In this document: one piece after another, positions 9,409 to 18,134 of the stretch
How positions within the stretch are numbered: position 1 is the stretch's first letter
How the letters are laid out: every line of letters starts with the position of its first letter
The notes under the pieces: model-generated
What the model was told of the DNA's origin: nothing
The model's database searches: none
What the model saw: only the letters and a program-made list of their open reading frames with translations
NCBI RefSeq assembly: GCF_013280495.1
Contig: NZ_JABSSX010000003.1
Coordinates: 1 to 64,000, forward strand
Reading direction: 5' to 3'
DNA: 64,000 nucleotides
From: Brevibacterium permense
Lineage (GTDB): Bacteria; Actinomycetota; Actinomycetes; Actinomycetales; Brevibacteriaceae
Translations under genes and position numbers: made by a program

Positions 9409-9421
9409 GTTCGATTCGAAC
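9409..9421. promoter_or_regulatory. Palindrome GTTCGA-T-TCGAAC in the parC leader
   Basis: A 13-base perfect dyad lies 24 bases upstream of the parC start. It overlaps a second short dyad (CGAAC-T-GTTCG, 9403-9413). A related dyad sits at 9477-9491. The half-sites resemble LexA half-sites, but the spacing is wrong for a known SOS box. Confidence 0.35.
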
Positions 9422-9468
9422 ACCCGCCCGCGCCGAGGCCTGACCTCAGTGGGGGAGGGCACCCGTCG

Positions 9469-9491
9469 ATTCTAGCGTTCGATTTGCGAAC
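9469..9491 (-). promoter_or_regulatory. Putative parC promoter with overlapping dyad
   Basis: Read on the minus strand, TAGAAT (9469-9474) is a good -10 box. A dyad GTTCG-N5-CGAAC occupies 9477-9491, inside the -35/-10 spacer, where a repressor could block polymerase. No clear -35 hexamer is seen. Confidence 0.35.
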
Positions 9492-9532
9492 TCCTGCTCA
9501 ATCGGTCGTTCCCGGAGGGTTCGTGTCGAAGT

Positions 9533-10087
9533 TCAGGCGCTTTCGCGGCTGCCGCGCAGCCACTGGAAGAACTCCCTCATATAGGCCTCGACACGTGCAC
9601 GATCAGCCGTGCCGGCGACGAGTTCGCTGACCATCATGCCCGCGACCGAGCTGTTGACCCGCTCCGCGTACTCGGCGTCGATGCCGGCGAAGCGCATGAT
9701 GAATTCCCTGATCGCGCGGAGGTTCTTCTCCTTGGCGATCACTGCCTCCGGCGGCAGCGCCGGATCCAAGCTGAGCATCATCATGGTGTAGAACCGGTTG
9801 CGGTCGGTGGTCAGCCAGTTCATGCAGAAGTCGATGGCGACCTCGATAGTGTCCGCGCCCGGAGTACGCACCAGCTCCGGCAGGCGCTCGAGCTGCTGGG
9901 AGTTGAGCTCACCGATGCGCTCCATGATTCCGGTGATCAGGGCATCGCGGGTGCGGTAGACATTCGAAGTCGACCCCACCGGCAGTTCGGCCAGTGCATC
10001 GACTGCCCGATGGGTGAGCCCGCGGACTCCTTGTTCGGCGACTACGGCGATCGCGGAGTCGGTGACGACGTCTCTGCGCGAAATCAT
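9533..10087 (-). CDS. TetR-family transcriptional regulator
   Basis: A 184-residue regulator with an N-terminal helix-turn-helix at about residues 3-48 (DSAIAVVAEQGVRGLTHRAV, then GSTSNVYRTRDAL). The rest is an all-helical ligand-binding domain of the TetR_C type. The ligand is unknown. A perfect 17-base dyad 60-76 bases upstream of the start codon (10147-10163) is a plausible operator, suggesting autoregulation. It stands alone between parC and the acetyltransferase gene, all on the minus strand. Confidence 0.85.
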   Translation of the reverse strand: MISRRDVVTDSAIAVVAEQGVRGLTHRAVDALAELPVGSTSNVYRTRDALITGIMERIGELNSQQLERLPELVRTPGADTIEVAIDFCMNWLTTDRNRFYTMMMLSLDPALPPEAVIAKEKNLRAIREFIMRFAGIDAEYAERVNSSVAGMMVSELVAGTADRARVEAYMREFFQWLRGSRESA

Positions 10088-10146
10088 GACTGTGAGGCCT
10101 CGCTCTCATGGGACACCCGCTGAATGCGGACGCCTGGGACGGTGGA

Positions 10147-10163
10147 TGACCAGTGACTGGTCA
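10147..10163. promoter_or_regulatory. Dyad TGACCAGT-G-ACTGGTCA, putative TetR operator
   Basis: A perfect 8+1+8 inverted repeat lies 60 bases upstream of the TetR start at 10087. Size and symmetry fit a TetR-family operator. A second perfect hairpin, ATGGCCGC-CGAA-GCGGCCAT, follows at 10170-10189, and the next 60 bases are AT-rich. Confidence 0.5.
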
Positions 10164-10365
10164 CAGACAATGGCCGCCGAAGCGGCCATCCATTAAAACA
10201 CGAATTCATAACATTTCGTGGTGAACGGATACAGACACTACCCGTCAAGTCTGCGAATTGGTATAAGACGCGCCCATATGGGGCTGGGACACCGAAAGTC
10301 GAAGGCGTCCTGCGGCGGGGGCGGATTCTTTTTTTCAGCTGGGCAGGTGTCTGCTCCGAACCGTC

Positions 10366-13038
10366 TCAGCTCAGCAGTCGGCGGGTGCCGTCGATGCGGG
10401 TGGGGTCGGGCAGCAGATCGACACGGGCGCTGAGCACATGCCCCTCGGTCTCCGTGGCGATCATCGGATGGATGACGAGCTCGAGGATCTGCGGATGACG
10501 TTCGACGAGCACCGAGAGCCTTTCGAGGACGTCGATGAGCGGGCCGATGTTCATCGGCGGAAGACCGCGGTAGCCGAACAGGCGCGGGGAGGCCTTGACC
10601 GTGCGGATCATGTCTTCGGCCTCCCGATCCGTCAGCGGCGCGACCCGGTGCGAGACGTCGCCGAGCAGCTCGGTCGTGTCCCCGGCCAGAGAGAAGGACA
10701 GCAGCGGTCCGAGGAGGGGGTCCTCGCCGGCGCGGATGACACACGGGACACCGTGGGGGGCCATGGCCTGAACGTCGACGAGGGGCTCGTCGTCGCCGAT
10801 CACCTGGGTGATGATCCGCTGCACGGCAGCGAAGTCCTCGGCCAGTTCTTCGGGCGAATCGATGTTCAGGCGCACCCCGCCGAGCTCCATGCGGTGCCGG
10901 AGCACGTTCGTCACCGCCTTCAGCGCCACGGGATAGCCGATCTTCTCGGCGGCGGCGAGCCCCTCGTCGACCGAGGAAGCAGTGATATAAGGCAGGACCT
11001 CGATCCCGTAGGCGCGGAGCAGCTCTCTCGTTGCATCGCGTTCGAGGCGAACCGGTGTGCCCAGCGGCGCCCCGTCGAGAGCCGAATCGATGATCGAACG
11101 CACCGCTTTGTCGTCGATGTCGTCGAGTTCGACGTACCGACCGTGGTCGGCGGCGCGCCAACGCGAGTAGTCTGTCGCCCTGGCCAGCGCCCACACGGCA
11201 TCCTCCGGGCCGATGTAGCTGGGCACCGTGCGGGAGACGCGGTTGCCGTCCTGGTCCTTGAGGTAGCTGGTCAGTTCGTCGCGGACACCTTGAATGCCGA
11301 GGAAGCAGGCCACAGTGGTCTTCTCCGACTGTGCGGCGGCCTCGGACAGCAGCGCGGCGATCTCAGACTCCTCGGCTCCCGCCGACGGGGTGAAGGTGAC
11401 GATGACCGAGTCGACGTCGTCGCGGGCATACATCGCATCGAGTTCGCTCCGGAAGGTCTCCGCATCGACCTCGGGGTGCAGGGACACGGGCTCGGTGTCG
11501 ACGCGCATACCTTCGGAACGGGCGCGCTGCATGGTCAGGGTGCTCATCGCCGCGGAGTTGCCGATGACACCGACCCGGCGGCCCGCCGGCAGCTTCTGGG
11601 TCGAGAACACCTGGGTGAGGTCGAAGAGCTGGTGGATCGTATCCGCGCGGATCACTCCCGCCTGCTCGAGCACCTGGTCGAGGGTGTTCGGCGCCAGGGA
11701 CGAGGTGCGCACGATATGCCCGGGCGGCAGCTCCCGCCCCGTGAGGTCGGACTTGATGACAACGACGGGTTTGACGCGGGAGACTCGACGGGCGATGCGC
11801 GAGAACTTGCGCGGGTTGCCGATGGATTCGAGGTAGAGGCCGACGGTCTGCGTGGCCGGATCCTCCTCCCAGTACTGGAGGAGGTCGTTGCCTGAGAGGT
11901 CGGCGCGGTTGCCGGCGGAGACGAAGGTGGAGATGCCCAGTCCGCGGGTCTTCGCTGCCGCGAGCAGGGCGGTGCCGAGGGCTCCGGACTGACTGAAGAG
12001 CCCGAGCGTTCCGGAAGCCGGGAGGAACGGGGCCAGAGAGGCGTTGAGCGAGATCTCGACGGCCTCGTTGACCAGTCCGAAGGAGTTCGGCCCGACCACG
12101 CGCATTCCGTAGGCGCGGGAGGTTGCGACCATGCGGCGCTGGAGTTCGGCCCCTTCGGGACCGGTCTCGGCGAATCCGGAGGAGATGACGAGCACGGCTT
12201 TGACCCCGTGCACGGCACAGTCCTTGACCACCTCCGTGACGGATTCGGCGGGCACGGCGATGACCGCGAGGTCGGCCTTGCCCGGCAGATCGGCGAGGCT
12301 CGGATAGGCCTGGACGCCGGCGATCTGATCGGCTTCGGGGTGGACGACCCACAGGTCGCCGGTGAACTTCGCGGCCGTGATGTTGCGGATGAGCAGATGG
12401 CCGGTGGAGTTGCGTTTGCGGCTGGCGCCGATCACCGCCACCGAGGCGGGGTGGAGGACCGTGCGCACGCTCAGGGCCTCGGCCCTGTGTTCCCTGGAGG
12501 CCTGCACTTCGATGGACCGTGCCGTGGGATCGATGTCGAACTTCACGGCCACGACACCGTCATCGAACCCGCGGGAGACCTCGTAGCCGGCGGCCTGGAA
12601 TACCTGCAGCATCGACCGGTTCTGGGGCAGCACTTCGGCGGTGAATCGCTGGATCCCCGATTCGCGCGCGGCCGCGGCCAGATGCTCCAGCAGGATCGAA
12701 CCGACCCCGCGACCCTGGTGGGCGTCGGCGATGTTGAACGCCACCTCGGCGTCGGTGTCGCTGATCCGATCGAAGCGGCCGACGCCGATGATGTCGTCGC
12801 CGATGAGCATGATCAGCGCCACCCGGTCGCGGTGGTCGACGTTGACGAAGCGGTCGAGGTCGCGTTTGGGAAGCCGGGGCAGCGGAGCGAAGAAGCGCAG
12901 ATAGACGGACTCCGGCGATTGGGCCTCGTGCATGCGGGCCAGAGCGGCGGAATCGTCAGGGGTGATCGGGCGAAGGTGGGCGGTGCCGCCGTCGCGGAGG
13001 ACGACATCGGCTTCCCATCCGGCAGGATAGTCTTCCAT
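10366..13038 (-). CDS. Bifunctional GNAT acetyltransferase / NDP-forming acyl-CoA synthetase-like protein
   Basis: Probable protein lysine acetyltransferase of the Pat type, which in other bacteria controls acyl-CoA synthetases. Of 890 residues, about 10-185 form a GNAT domain with the acetyl-CoA loop QGRGVGSILLEHL. Next come a CoA-binding Rossmann domain (HPASVAVIGASRKRNSTG), a succinyl-CoA-ligase-like domain (GPNSFGLVN, FSQSGALGTALL) and a C-terminal ATP-grasp domain (residues about 665-890). The GNAT-first order is typical of actinobacteria, whereas proteobacterial Pat has GNAT last. The ATG at 13038 was chosen because GNAT homology begins there; upstream residues are Pro/Cys-rich and unlikely. 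It is divergent from the DUF5998 gene. Confidence 0.88.
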   Translation of the reverse strand: MEDYPAGWEADVVLRDGGTAHLRPITPDDSAALARMHEAQSPESVYLRFFAPLPRLPKRDLDRFVNVDHRDRVALIMLIGDDIIGVGRFDRISDTDAEVAFNIADAHQGRGVGSILLEHLAAAARESGIQRFTAEVLPQNRSMLQVFQAAGYEVSRGFDDGVVAVKFDIDPTARSIEVQASREHRAEALSVRTVLHPASVAVIGASRKRNSTGHLLIRNITAAKFTGDLWVVHPEADQIAGVQAYPSLADLPGKADLAVIAVPAESVTEVVKDCAVHGVKAVLVISSGFAETGPEGAELQRRMVATSRAYGMRVVGPNSFGLVNEAVEISLNASLAPFLPASGTLGLFSQSGALGTALLAAAKTRGLGISTFVSAGNRADLSGNDLLQYWEEDPATQTVGLYLESIGNPRKFSRIARRVSRVKPVVVIKSDLTGRELPPGHIVRTSSLAPNTLDQVLEQAGVIRADTIHQLFDLTQVFSTQKLPAGRRVGVIGNSAAMSTLTMQRARSEGMRVDTEPVSLHPEVDAETFRSELDAMYARDDVDSVIVTFTPSAGAEESEIAALLSEAAAQSEKTTVACFLGIQGVRDELTSYLKDQDGNRVSRTVPSYIGPEDAVWALARATDYSRWRAADHGRYVELDDIDDKAVRSIIDSALDGAPLGTPVRLERDATRELLRAYGIEVLPYITASSVDEGLAAAEKIGYPVALKAVTNVLRHRMELGGVRLNIDSPEELAEDFAAVQRIITQVIGDDEPLVDVQAMAPHGVPCVIRAGEDPLLGPLLSFSLAGDTTELLGDVSHRVAPLTDREAEDMIRTVKASPRLFGYRGLPPMNIGPLIDVLERLSVLVERHPQILELVIHPMIATETEGHVLSARVDLLPDPTRIDGTRRLLS

Positions 13039-13105
13039 GGTCCCAGCATATGCGTCGGGCGTCCGGATATGGCCGACCTCGCTGGGACAAGTCAGAGGAG
13101 TGGGG

Positions 13106-13111
13106 CACAAT
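13106..13111 (+). promoter_or_regulatory. Putative -10 box of the DUF5998 gene (leaderless)
   Basis: CACAAT ends seven bases before the ATG at 13119. A GAGGAG at 13095-13100 is too far away (18 bases) to act as Shine-Dalgarno for this start, so a leaderless mRNA is the simpler reading. Confidence 0.35.
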
Positions 13112-13118
13112 AGTGGGC

Positions 13119-13706
13119 ATGGCATTACCCGAAGTTCTCGTTCACGATCTGCAGTCGGCCGGCTACTATCCCCAGCTCACTCAGGGCATCCTCGCCGACT
13201 CGCTCTACGACGAACCGGTCTTGGCCCACTTCGTCCACATCGACACACATGTCGACATCGAATCCATCCACCGGCATGTCACCGCCTTCGTCCTCACCGA
13301 GACCCGCCTCCTGCTGGCTCACGTCGATGACGATCCGAACGCGGAACCCGGCGCCAAACCCCGCGCCGTCACGAGCAGCGAGGACATCGAACTCGATCGC
13401 CTGGGCACCGTGATGGTCGGCCGCACCTTCGCCGATCCGGCCGCCTACAAGCCCGGTGACAAGCCCGTCGAAGTTTCGCTGACCATGTCGTGGGGTGCGT
13501 CGAAGCGCATCGAGGCCTTCCCCGAGACCTGCGGAGATCCCAACTGCATGGGCGATCACGGATACGGCGGATCGATCTTCGCCGAGGATGTCATGCTCCG
13601 GGTCTCGGCCGAAGCCGAAGGGCAGGCCGCCGTCGACCGAATGGCCGACTTCGCCGAGAAGCTGCGCGCCGCAGTCTTCCATGCCCGGCTGCGGTCGCGC
13701 CGCTGA
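13119..13706 (+). CDS. DUF5998 family protein
   Basis: A 195-residue soluble protein that resembles the actinobacterial DUF5998 family; the biochemical role is unknown. It begins MALPEVLVHDLQSAGYYPQL, has a central beta-rich region and carries a short Cys/His cluster (CGDPNCMGDHGYGG) near residue 150 that might bind metal. The C-terminus is a helical segment ending in Arg-rich residues. Its stop overlaps the start of the phosphohydrolase gene (TGATG), and in other actinobacteria this family also sits beside such a hydrolase, so the two probably act together. An in-frame GTG at 13113 is an alternative start. Confidence 0.7.
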   Translation: MALPEVLVHDLQSAGYYPQLTQGILADSLYDEPVLAHFVHIDTHVDIESIHRHVTAFVLTETRLLLAHVDDDPNAEPGAKPRAVTSSEDIELDRLGTVMVGRTFADPAAYKPGDKPVEVSLTMSWGASKRIEAFPETCGDPNCMGDHGYGGSIFAEDVMLRVSAEAEGQAAVDRMADFAEKLRAAVFHARLRSRR

Positions 13707-14896
13707 TGAGCGGGGACTCGACGAGTCAACAGCAGCAGGACCCATCCGGTGCTGAGCCCCTGGGCCCCCCGGACTATGCGGGTCCCATGCTCTCCGATGT
13801 CGTTCCCGCCGCGGCGCTGAGCCTCGGTGCGGCCGACGCCCTCGACGCGCCGATGTCCGATCGTGCACGAACGCTCGGACTCGGCCGGGAGTCCCGGGCG
13901 ACGATCGTAGTGCTCATCGACGGTCTCGGGGAGCAGCAGCTGCGCCGCTACAGCGGATACACTCCCTTCTTCCGGTCGCAGGCCGGAACACGCCGTACCC
14001 TGTCCGCCGGATTCCCGTCGACGACGGCGAACTCTCTGTCGTCGTTGGCCACGGGCCGCCTGCCCGGCGCCCACGGCGTGGTCGGCTACCGCGTCCTCGA
14101 CCCGGAGAAGGACGCGGTGTTCAACCAGCTGACGTGGAACCTCGACGTCGACCCCGTCGCCTGGGTCCCCGATGCGACGCTCTTCGAACGCCTCGTCGAT
14201 GCCGGAATCGATGTGGTCAGCCTCGGAGAGAAGAAGTTCGCCGGACGCGGCCTCAACCGGGCCTCGCTGCGCGGCGGCAGATTCCGGGACTCGAAGAGCC
14301 TGGAGGAGCGCTGTGCCCAGGCTCTCGCCGAGACGAGGGCTCCGGGCCGCCGCCTCGTCTACCTCTATTGGGGCAATCTCGACAAGACCGGTCATGTGCA
14401 CGGTGCGGACTCCGCCGCTTGGACAGAAGAACTCGAACGCGTCGATCTCGCCCTGTCCCGACTCGCCTCCGACCTGCCGCACGACGCGACCATGCTCATC
14501 ACCGCCGACCACGGCATGGTCGACGTCGACCACGAACGCCGTTTCGACCTCGCTGAACTCCCTGAGCTCAAGGCCGGCCTGCGCCACGTCGGCGGAGAGC
14601 CGCGCGCACTGCATCTCTACGCCGCTGAGGGCGCGGAGGCGGACGTGCTCTCGGTCTGGCAGGAGACGCTCGGCGATCGCGGGCTCATCCTGCCGAAAGC
14701 CTCGGCGATCGACCGCGGCTATTTCGGTCCAGTCGCCCCGCACGTCTATCCGCGGATCGGGGATTTCCTCGTCATCTGCACCGATGGCTTTGCCGTGGTC
14801 GATTCGGAAGTGGAATCCGCCTCGGCGCTGGCCCTCATCGGTCACCATGGTTCGACCACGGAGCAGGAGCTGCAGATCCCGCTGCTCGTCGTGTGA
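13706..14896 (+). CDS. Alkaline-phosphatase superfamily nucleotide pyrophosphatase/phosphodiesterase
   Basis: Probable metal-dependent phosphodiesterase of 396 residues. Motifs in order are the first metal site VVLIDGLGEQQL (about residues 67-78), the nucleophile region FPSTTANSLSSLATG with a candidate catalytic Thr near residue 110, HVHGAD, and the second metal site ITADHGMVDVDHERR near 270. This pattern is that of the type I phosphodiesterase/nucleotide pyrophosphatase family. The first 50 residues are Gln/Pro/Asp-rich and not a signal peptide, so the enzyme is probably cytosolic. The start overlaps the DUF5998 stop and the stop overlaps the methyltransferase start, giving a tight three-gene operon. 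The substrate is not predictable. Confidence 0.85.
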   Translation: MSGDSTSQQQQDPSGAEPLGPPDYAGPMLSDVVPAAALSLGAADALDAPMSDRARTLGLGRESRATIVVLIDGLGEQQLRRYSGYTPFFRSQAGTRRTLSAGFPSTTANSLSSLATGRLPGAHGVVGYRVLDPEKDAVFNQLTWNLDVDPVAWVPDATLFERLVDAGIDVVSLGEKKFAGRGLNRASLRGGRFRDSKSLEERCAQALAETRAPGRRLVYLYWGNLDKTGHVHGADSAAWTEELERVDLALSRLASDLPHDATMLITADHGMVDVDHERRFDLAELPELKAGLRHVGGEPRALHLYAAEGAEADVLSVWQETLGDRGLILPKASAIDRGYFGPVAPHVYPRIGDFLVICTDGFAVVDSEVESASALALIGHHGSTTEQELQIPLLVV

Positions 14897-16221
14897 GCGG
14901 TGCCGACTGCAGCCGAGATGACCCACCACCGACCTTCTGGGAGCACCCGTTGACGACGATCCGCTGGACCGAGGACGGCATCGGCCGCGCAGCCCACTGG
15001 CATTCGGAGAACGGGGCGCCGCCTCCCGCGACTGTGCAGATCATCGGAGACGAGACAACCGCCGACGAAGCCTGCCGATCGGCACGCGCCGGAGTGGGAC
15101 TGCTGTGGCGCGGAGACTTCCACAACGGCCGCCAACTCGTCCAGGCGATGAGCCGTCGGCTCAGGGGCGACCGAGGCGGAAACCGTGAAGCCACCGGGGG
15201 TCGACGTTCCGGCGGCCGTCGGGGCGGCCGGGGCCGATCCCGCGACAGACGGGGCAGAGACCGATTCGTGGGATCCGTGGACAGTGCTGGCCCTGCTCAC
15301 GATCCCGCTCTGTCATTCTTCGCGGAACGTGACGCCATCGAGCAGCGGGCCCGGCTGCTCGGCAGAGTCGTCGTCGAGCTCGGCCCGGACTTCGACCTCG
15401 CGCTGCGCCGTGCCCCCGACGTCGCCGCGGCCTGCCGCGCCGCCTACGGCCCGGCCGACGGACCGGTCTGCGTGTCGCTCACCGAACTCGGCGGAGTGCT
15501 CAGCGCTTATGAATGGCAGCTGCGAGGAGTCGAGATCCCGGCTCTGGGCGATTCCGTCCATCCGCGCTACGGCGTCTTCTCGCCTGTGCGGGGAGAGTAC
15601 CTCGATCTCGTCGCTCAGACGCCCCTGCCGTGGGGAAGGAATGTCGGTTCGGTTTCGACCGACACGGATTCCGCGGAGCCGACCGGCACCGCATTCGACC
15701 TCGGAACGGGGACCGGAGTCCTCGCCGCGATCCTGCTGCGGCGCGGCGCTGCGACAGTGGTGGCCACCGACATCAACCCGCGCGCCGTCGCCTGCGCCAG
15801 TGAGAACCTCGACCGTCTCTGTCCTGGTGCCGATGTGAGCGTGATCGAGGCCGACCTGTTTCCGCCTGGTCGTGCCGACCTCATCGTGTGCAATCCGCCG
15901 TGGCTGCCGGCCCAGCCGACCTCGGCACTCGAGATCGGCATCTACGATCCGGGCTCCGCTGTCCTCCATCGCTTCATCGAGAGGCTGACCGACCACCTCA
16001 CACCGGCTGGGGAGGGATGGCTGATCATCTCCGACCTCGCCGAACGATTGGGCCTCAGGCCCTCAGGTGAGCTCCGCGAACGCATCGAGACGGCAGGACT
16101 GCGCGTGCTCGAACGCATCGACACGGTGCCCCGCCATCCCCGCGCCGCTGATACCGCCGATGCGCTCCACGCTGCCCGCAGCGCCGAAGTGACCTCACTG
16201 TGGCGACTGGGACTGAGATGA
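14893..16221 (+). CDS. Class I SAM-dependent methyltransferase (PrmC/HemK-like)
   Basis: The 442-residue protein has a C-terminal Rossmann methyltransferase domain with SAM motif I FDLGTGTGVLAA (about residue 270), the acidic loop ATDIN and motif IV NPPW at residues 334-337. NPPW is the signature of enzymes that methylate glutamine amides or exocyclic amino groups. The N-terminal 86 residues (TTIRWTEDG..., LLWRGDFHNGRQL) are separated from the rest by an Arg/Gly-rich stretch at residues 87-125. The GTG start overlaps the upstream stop by four bases. It is not the canonical release-factor methyltransferase PrmC, which is shorter. The substrate is unknown. Confidence 0.82.
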   Translation: MSGADCSRDDPPPTFWEHPLTTIRWTEDGIGRAAHWHSENGAPPPATVQIIGDETTADEACRSARAGVGLLWRGDFHNGRQLVQAMSRRLRGDRGGNREATGGRRSGGRRGGRGRSRDRRGRDRFVGSVDSAGPAHDPALSFFAERDAIEQRARLLGRVVVELGPDFDLALRRAPDVAAACRAAYGPADGPVCVSLTELGGVLSAYEWQLRGVEIPALGDSVHPRYGVFSPVRGEYLDLVAQTPLPWGRNVGSVSTDTDSAEPTGTAFDLGTGTGVLAAILLRRGAATVVATDINPRAVACASENLDRLCPGADVSVIEADLFPPGRADLIVCNPPWLPAQPTSALEIGIYDPGSAVLHRFIERLTDHLTPAGEGWLIISDLAERLGLRPSGELRERIETAGLRVLERIDTVPRHPRAADTADALHAARSAEVTSLWRLGLR

Positions 16222-16283
16222 GCTGCCGACCGCTCGGCCGATCCACGATATGACCGCAGTCGATCCGCGACATGCGCGGAAGA

Positions 16284-16289
16284 TAGGAT
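16284..16289 (+). promoter_or_regulatory. Putative -10 box of purK (leaderless)
   Basis: TAGGAT ends seven bases before the GTG start of purK, and the intervening GTAAAAC has no Shine-Dalgarno. The same hexamer in the same position precedes the DUF6912 gene (61094). Confidence 0.5.
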
Positions 16290-16296
16290 GTAAAAC

Positions 16297-17490
16297 GTGA
16301 CTTTTCCTCGAATCGGTGTCATTGGCGGCGGTCAACTGGCACGCATGCTCGCCCCCGCCGCAGAAGCTCTCGGCGTCCGCTTCTCCGTTCTTGCGGAGAC
16401 CGCCGACGCCCCCGCCACACAGGTCATCAACGAGGTGACCGTCGGTGACTATACGGACTATCCGACGCTCAAGGCCTTCGCCGAGACCGTCGACGTCATC
16501 ACCTTCGACCACGAACACGTCCCACCGGAGCATCTGCAGGCCCTCGTCGAGGCCGGACACGCAGTGCGCCCTGGGCCCGATGCCCTCATCTTCGCCCAGG
16601 ACAAGATCCGGATGCGCACGAAGATGGACGAGCTCGGTCTGCCCAATCCCGCATGGGCGGAGATCACCTCGGTCGCCGATGTCGAAGCGTTCGCCGCTCG
16701 CGTCGGATACCCCTTCATCCTCAAGACGCCCCGCGGAGGCTATGACGGCAAGGGCGTGCGCGTCATCGACAGCCTCGACGAGGCCGTCGAGTGGCTGAAC
16801 GAGGTTCCCCAGCTGCTCGCCGAGGAGAAGGTCGACTTCACCCGGGAGCTCGCCGTCATGGTCGGGAGGTCCCCGATGGGGCAGACCGCAGTGTGGCCGG
16901 TCGTCGAGACCTGGCAGCAGAACGGCGTGTGCAAGGAGGCCATCGCCCCGGCTCCCGATCTGAGTGATGAGAAGGCGCGGGTCATCACCGAAGCGATCCT
17001 CACTGTCGCCGGCACCCTCGAGGTCACCGGCGTCATGGCGATGGAGATGTTCGAGACTGACGAGGGGTTCCTCATCAACGAATTCGCAATGCGCCCGCAC
17101 AATACCGGGCACTGGACCCAGGACGGAGCGGTGACGAGCCAATTCGAACAGCACCTCCGCGCGGTTCTCGACCTTCCCCTCGGCAGCCCCGCGGCACGGG
17201 AGGACGTGTCCGTGATGGTCAACATCCTCGGCGCTGATCACGAGGACCTCTATCAGCCGTACCTGCATGTCATGGCTCACGACCCGGCGGTCAAGGTCCA
17301 CCTCTACGGCAAGGGGGTGCGTCCGGGTCGGAAAGTCGGCCACGTGAATGCCTACGGCGAGGACCGGCAGCTCGTGCTCGCTCGAGCGCGGCATGCCGCC
17401 GATTTCATCGCCGGCGTCGACGTCGATCCGCATCCGCAGATGCCCACTCCGGAGAACCTCCGGGCCGAGAGCGAATCCGGCACACGCTGA
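16297..17490 (+). CDS. purK: 5-(carboxyamino)imidazole ribonucleotide synthase
   Basis: ATP-dependent carboxylation of aminoimidazole ribonucleotide to N5-CAIR in purine synthesis. The 397-residue ATP-grasp protein has the N-terminal GVIGGGQLARMLAPAA motif, TFDHEHVP, the ATP-grasp lysine segment FILKTPRGGYDGKGV, and the family signature NEFAMRPHNTGHWT that carries metal ligands. Length is normal. The GTG at 16297 is taken because the family starts at this point. purE follows 78 bases downstream on the same strand, so the pair carries out consecutive steps of the pathway. Confidence 0.95.
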   Translation: MTFPRIGVIGGGQLARMLAPAAEALGVRFSVLAETADAPATQVINEVTVGDYTDYPTLKAFAETVDVITFDHEHVPPEHLQALVEAGHAVRPGPDALIFAQDKIRMRTKMDELGLPNPAWAEITSVADVEAFAARVGYPFILKTPRGGYDGKGVRVIDSLDEAVEWLNEVPQLLAEEKVDFTRELAVMVGRSPMGQTAVWPVVETWQQNGVCKEAIAPAPDLSDEKARVITEAILTVAGTLEVTGVMAMEMFETDEGFLINEFAMRPHNTGHWTQDGAVTSQFEQHLRAVLDLPLGSPAAREDVSVMVNILGADHEDLYQPYLHVMAHDPAVKVHLYGKGVRPGRKVGHVNAYGEDRQLVLARARHAADFIAGVDVDPHPQMPTPENLRAESESGTR

Positions 17491-17568
17491 GTCCCGGCGC
17501 CGACTGCACCCCGGATCCACCCGGCACCGATCCGCGGATATCATCCGCCTGCAACGAAGGAAGCACAG

Positions 17569-18096
17569 ATGACCACAGCGAATGAACGCTCCACTGACAC
17601 GGCGGCTCCGGTCGGCATCGTCATGGGCTCGGACTCGGACTGGCCGACGATGAAAGCCGCCGCCGACGCCCTCGACGAACTCGGCATCGAATCGAGCGCC
17701 GAGGTGGTCTCTGCCCACCGCATGCCCGAGGACATGGTCGAGTGGGCCAAGTCCGCGGCCGCTCGCGGCGTCCGAGTGATCATCGCCGGAGCCGGGGGAG
17801 CGGCCCATCTGCCCGGAATGATCGCGTCGATGACCTCGCTTCCGGTCATCGGAGTCCCCGTGCCCCTGAAGTACCTCGACGGAATGGATTCGCTGCTGTC
17901 CATCGTGCAGATGCCCGGAGGGGTTCCCGTGGCCACCGTTTCGATCGGCGGCGCCAAGAACGCCGGCCTGCTGGCGGCGCGCATCCTCGGGGCCGGGCAA
18001 GGCGTCGAAGCCGAGGCTGTGCGCACACGTCTCGACGACTATCGCAGCCAGCTGCGGCAGGTCGCTCTCGACAAAGGCCGGGCGCTGCAGGAATAA
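17569..18096 (+). CDS. purE: N5-carboxyaminoimidazole ribonucleotide mutase
   Basis: Rearranges N5-CAIR to CAIR, the step after PurK. The 175-residue protein is a standard class I PurE with a 12-residue N-terminal tail. Conserved blocks are [24 protein letters not shown] with the catalytic-region Ser-Ala-His-Arg, [14 protein letters not shown], and [31 protein letters not shown] (17558-17564) gives a good Shine-Dalgarno. The acyl-CoA dehydrogenase gene starts 38 bases after its stop and may be cotranscribed, as in the purE-fadE25 arrangement of M. tuberculosis. Confidence 0.96.
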   Translation: MTTANERSTDTAAPVGIVMGSDSDWPTMKAAADALDELGIESSAEVVSAHRMPEDMVEWAKSAAARGVRVIIAGAGGAAHLPGMIASMTSLPVIGVPVPLKYLDGMDSLLSIVQMPGGVPVATVSIGGAKNAGLLAARILGAGQGVEAEAVRTRLDDYRSQLRQVALDKGRALQE

Positions 18097-18134
18097 TAGG
18101 GCTTGCTGAACGTTTGATAAGTCTGAGGAGAATG

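Noticed and set aside
9403-9491. LexA/SOS box in the parC promoter
   Set aside because: The half-sites look right, but the actinobacterial SOS box needs TCGAAC-N4-GTTCGA order and spacing; here order or spacing differs in every pair. Kept only as an unexplained dyad cluster.
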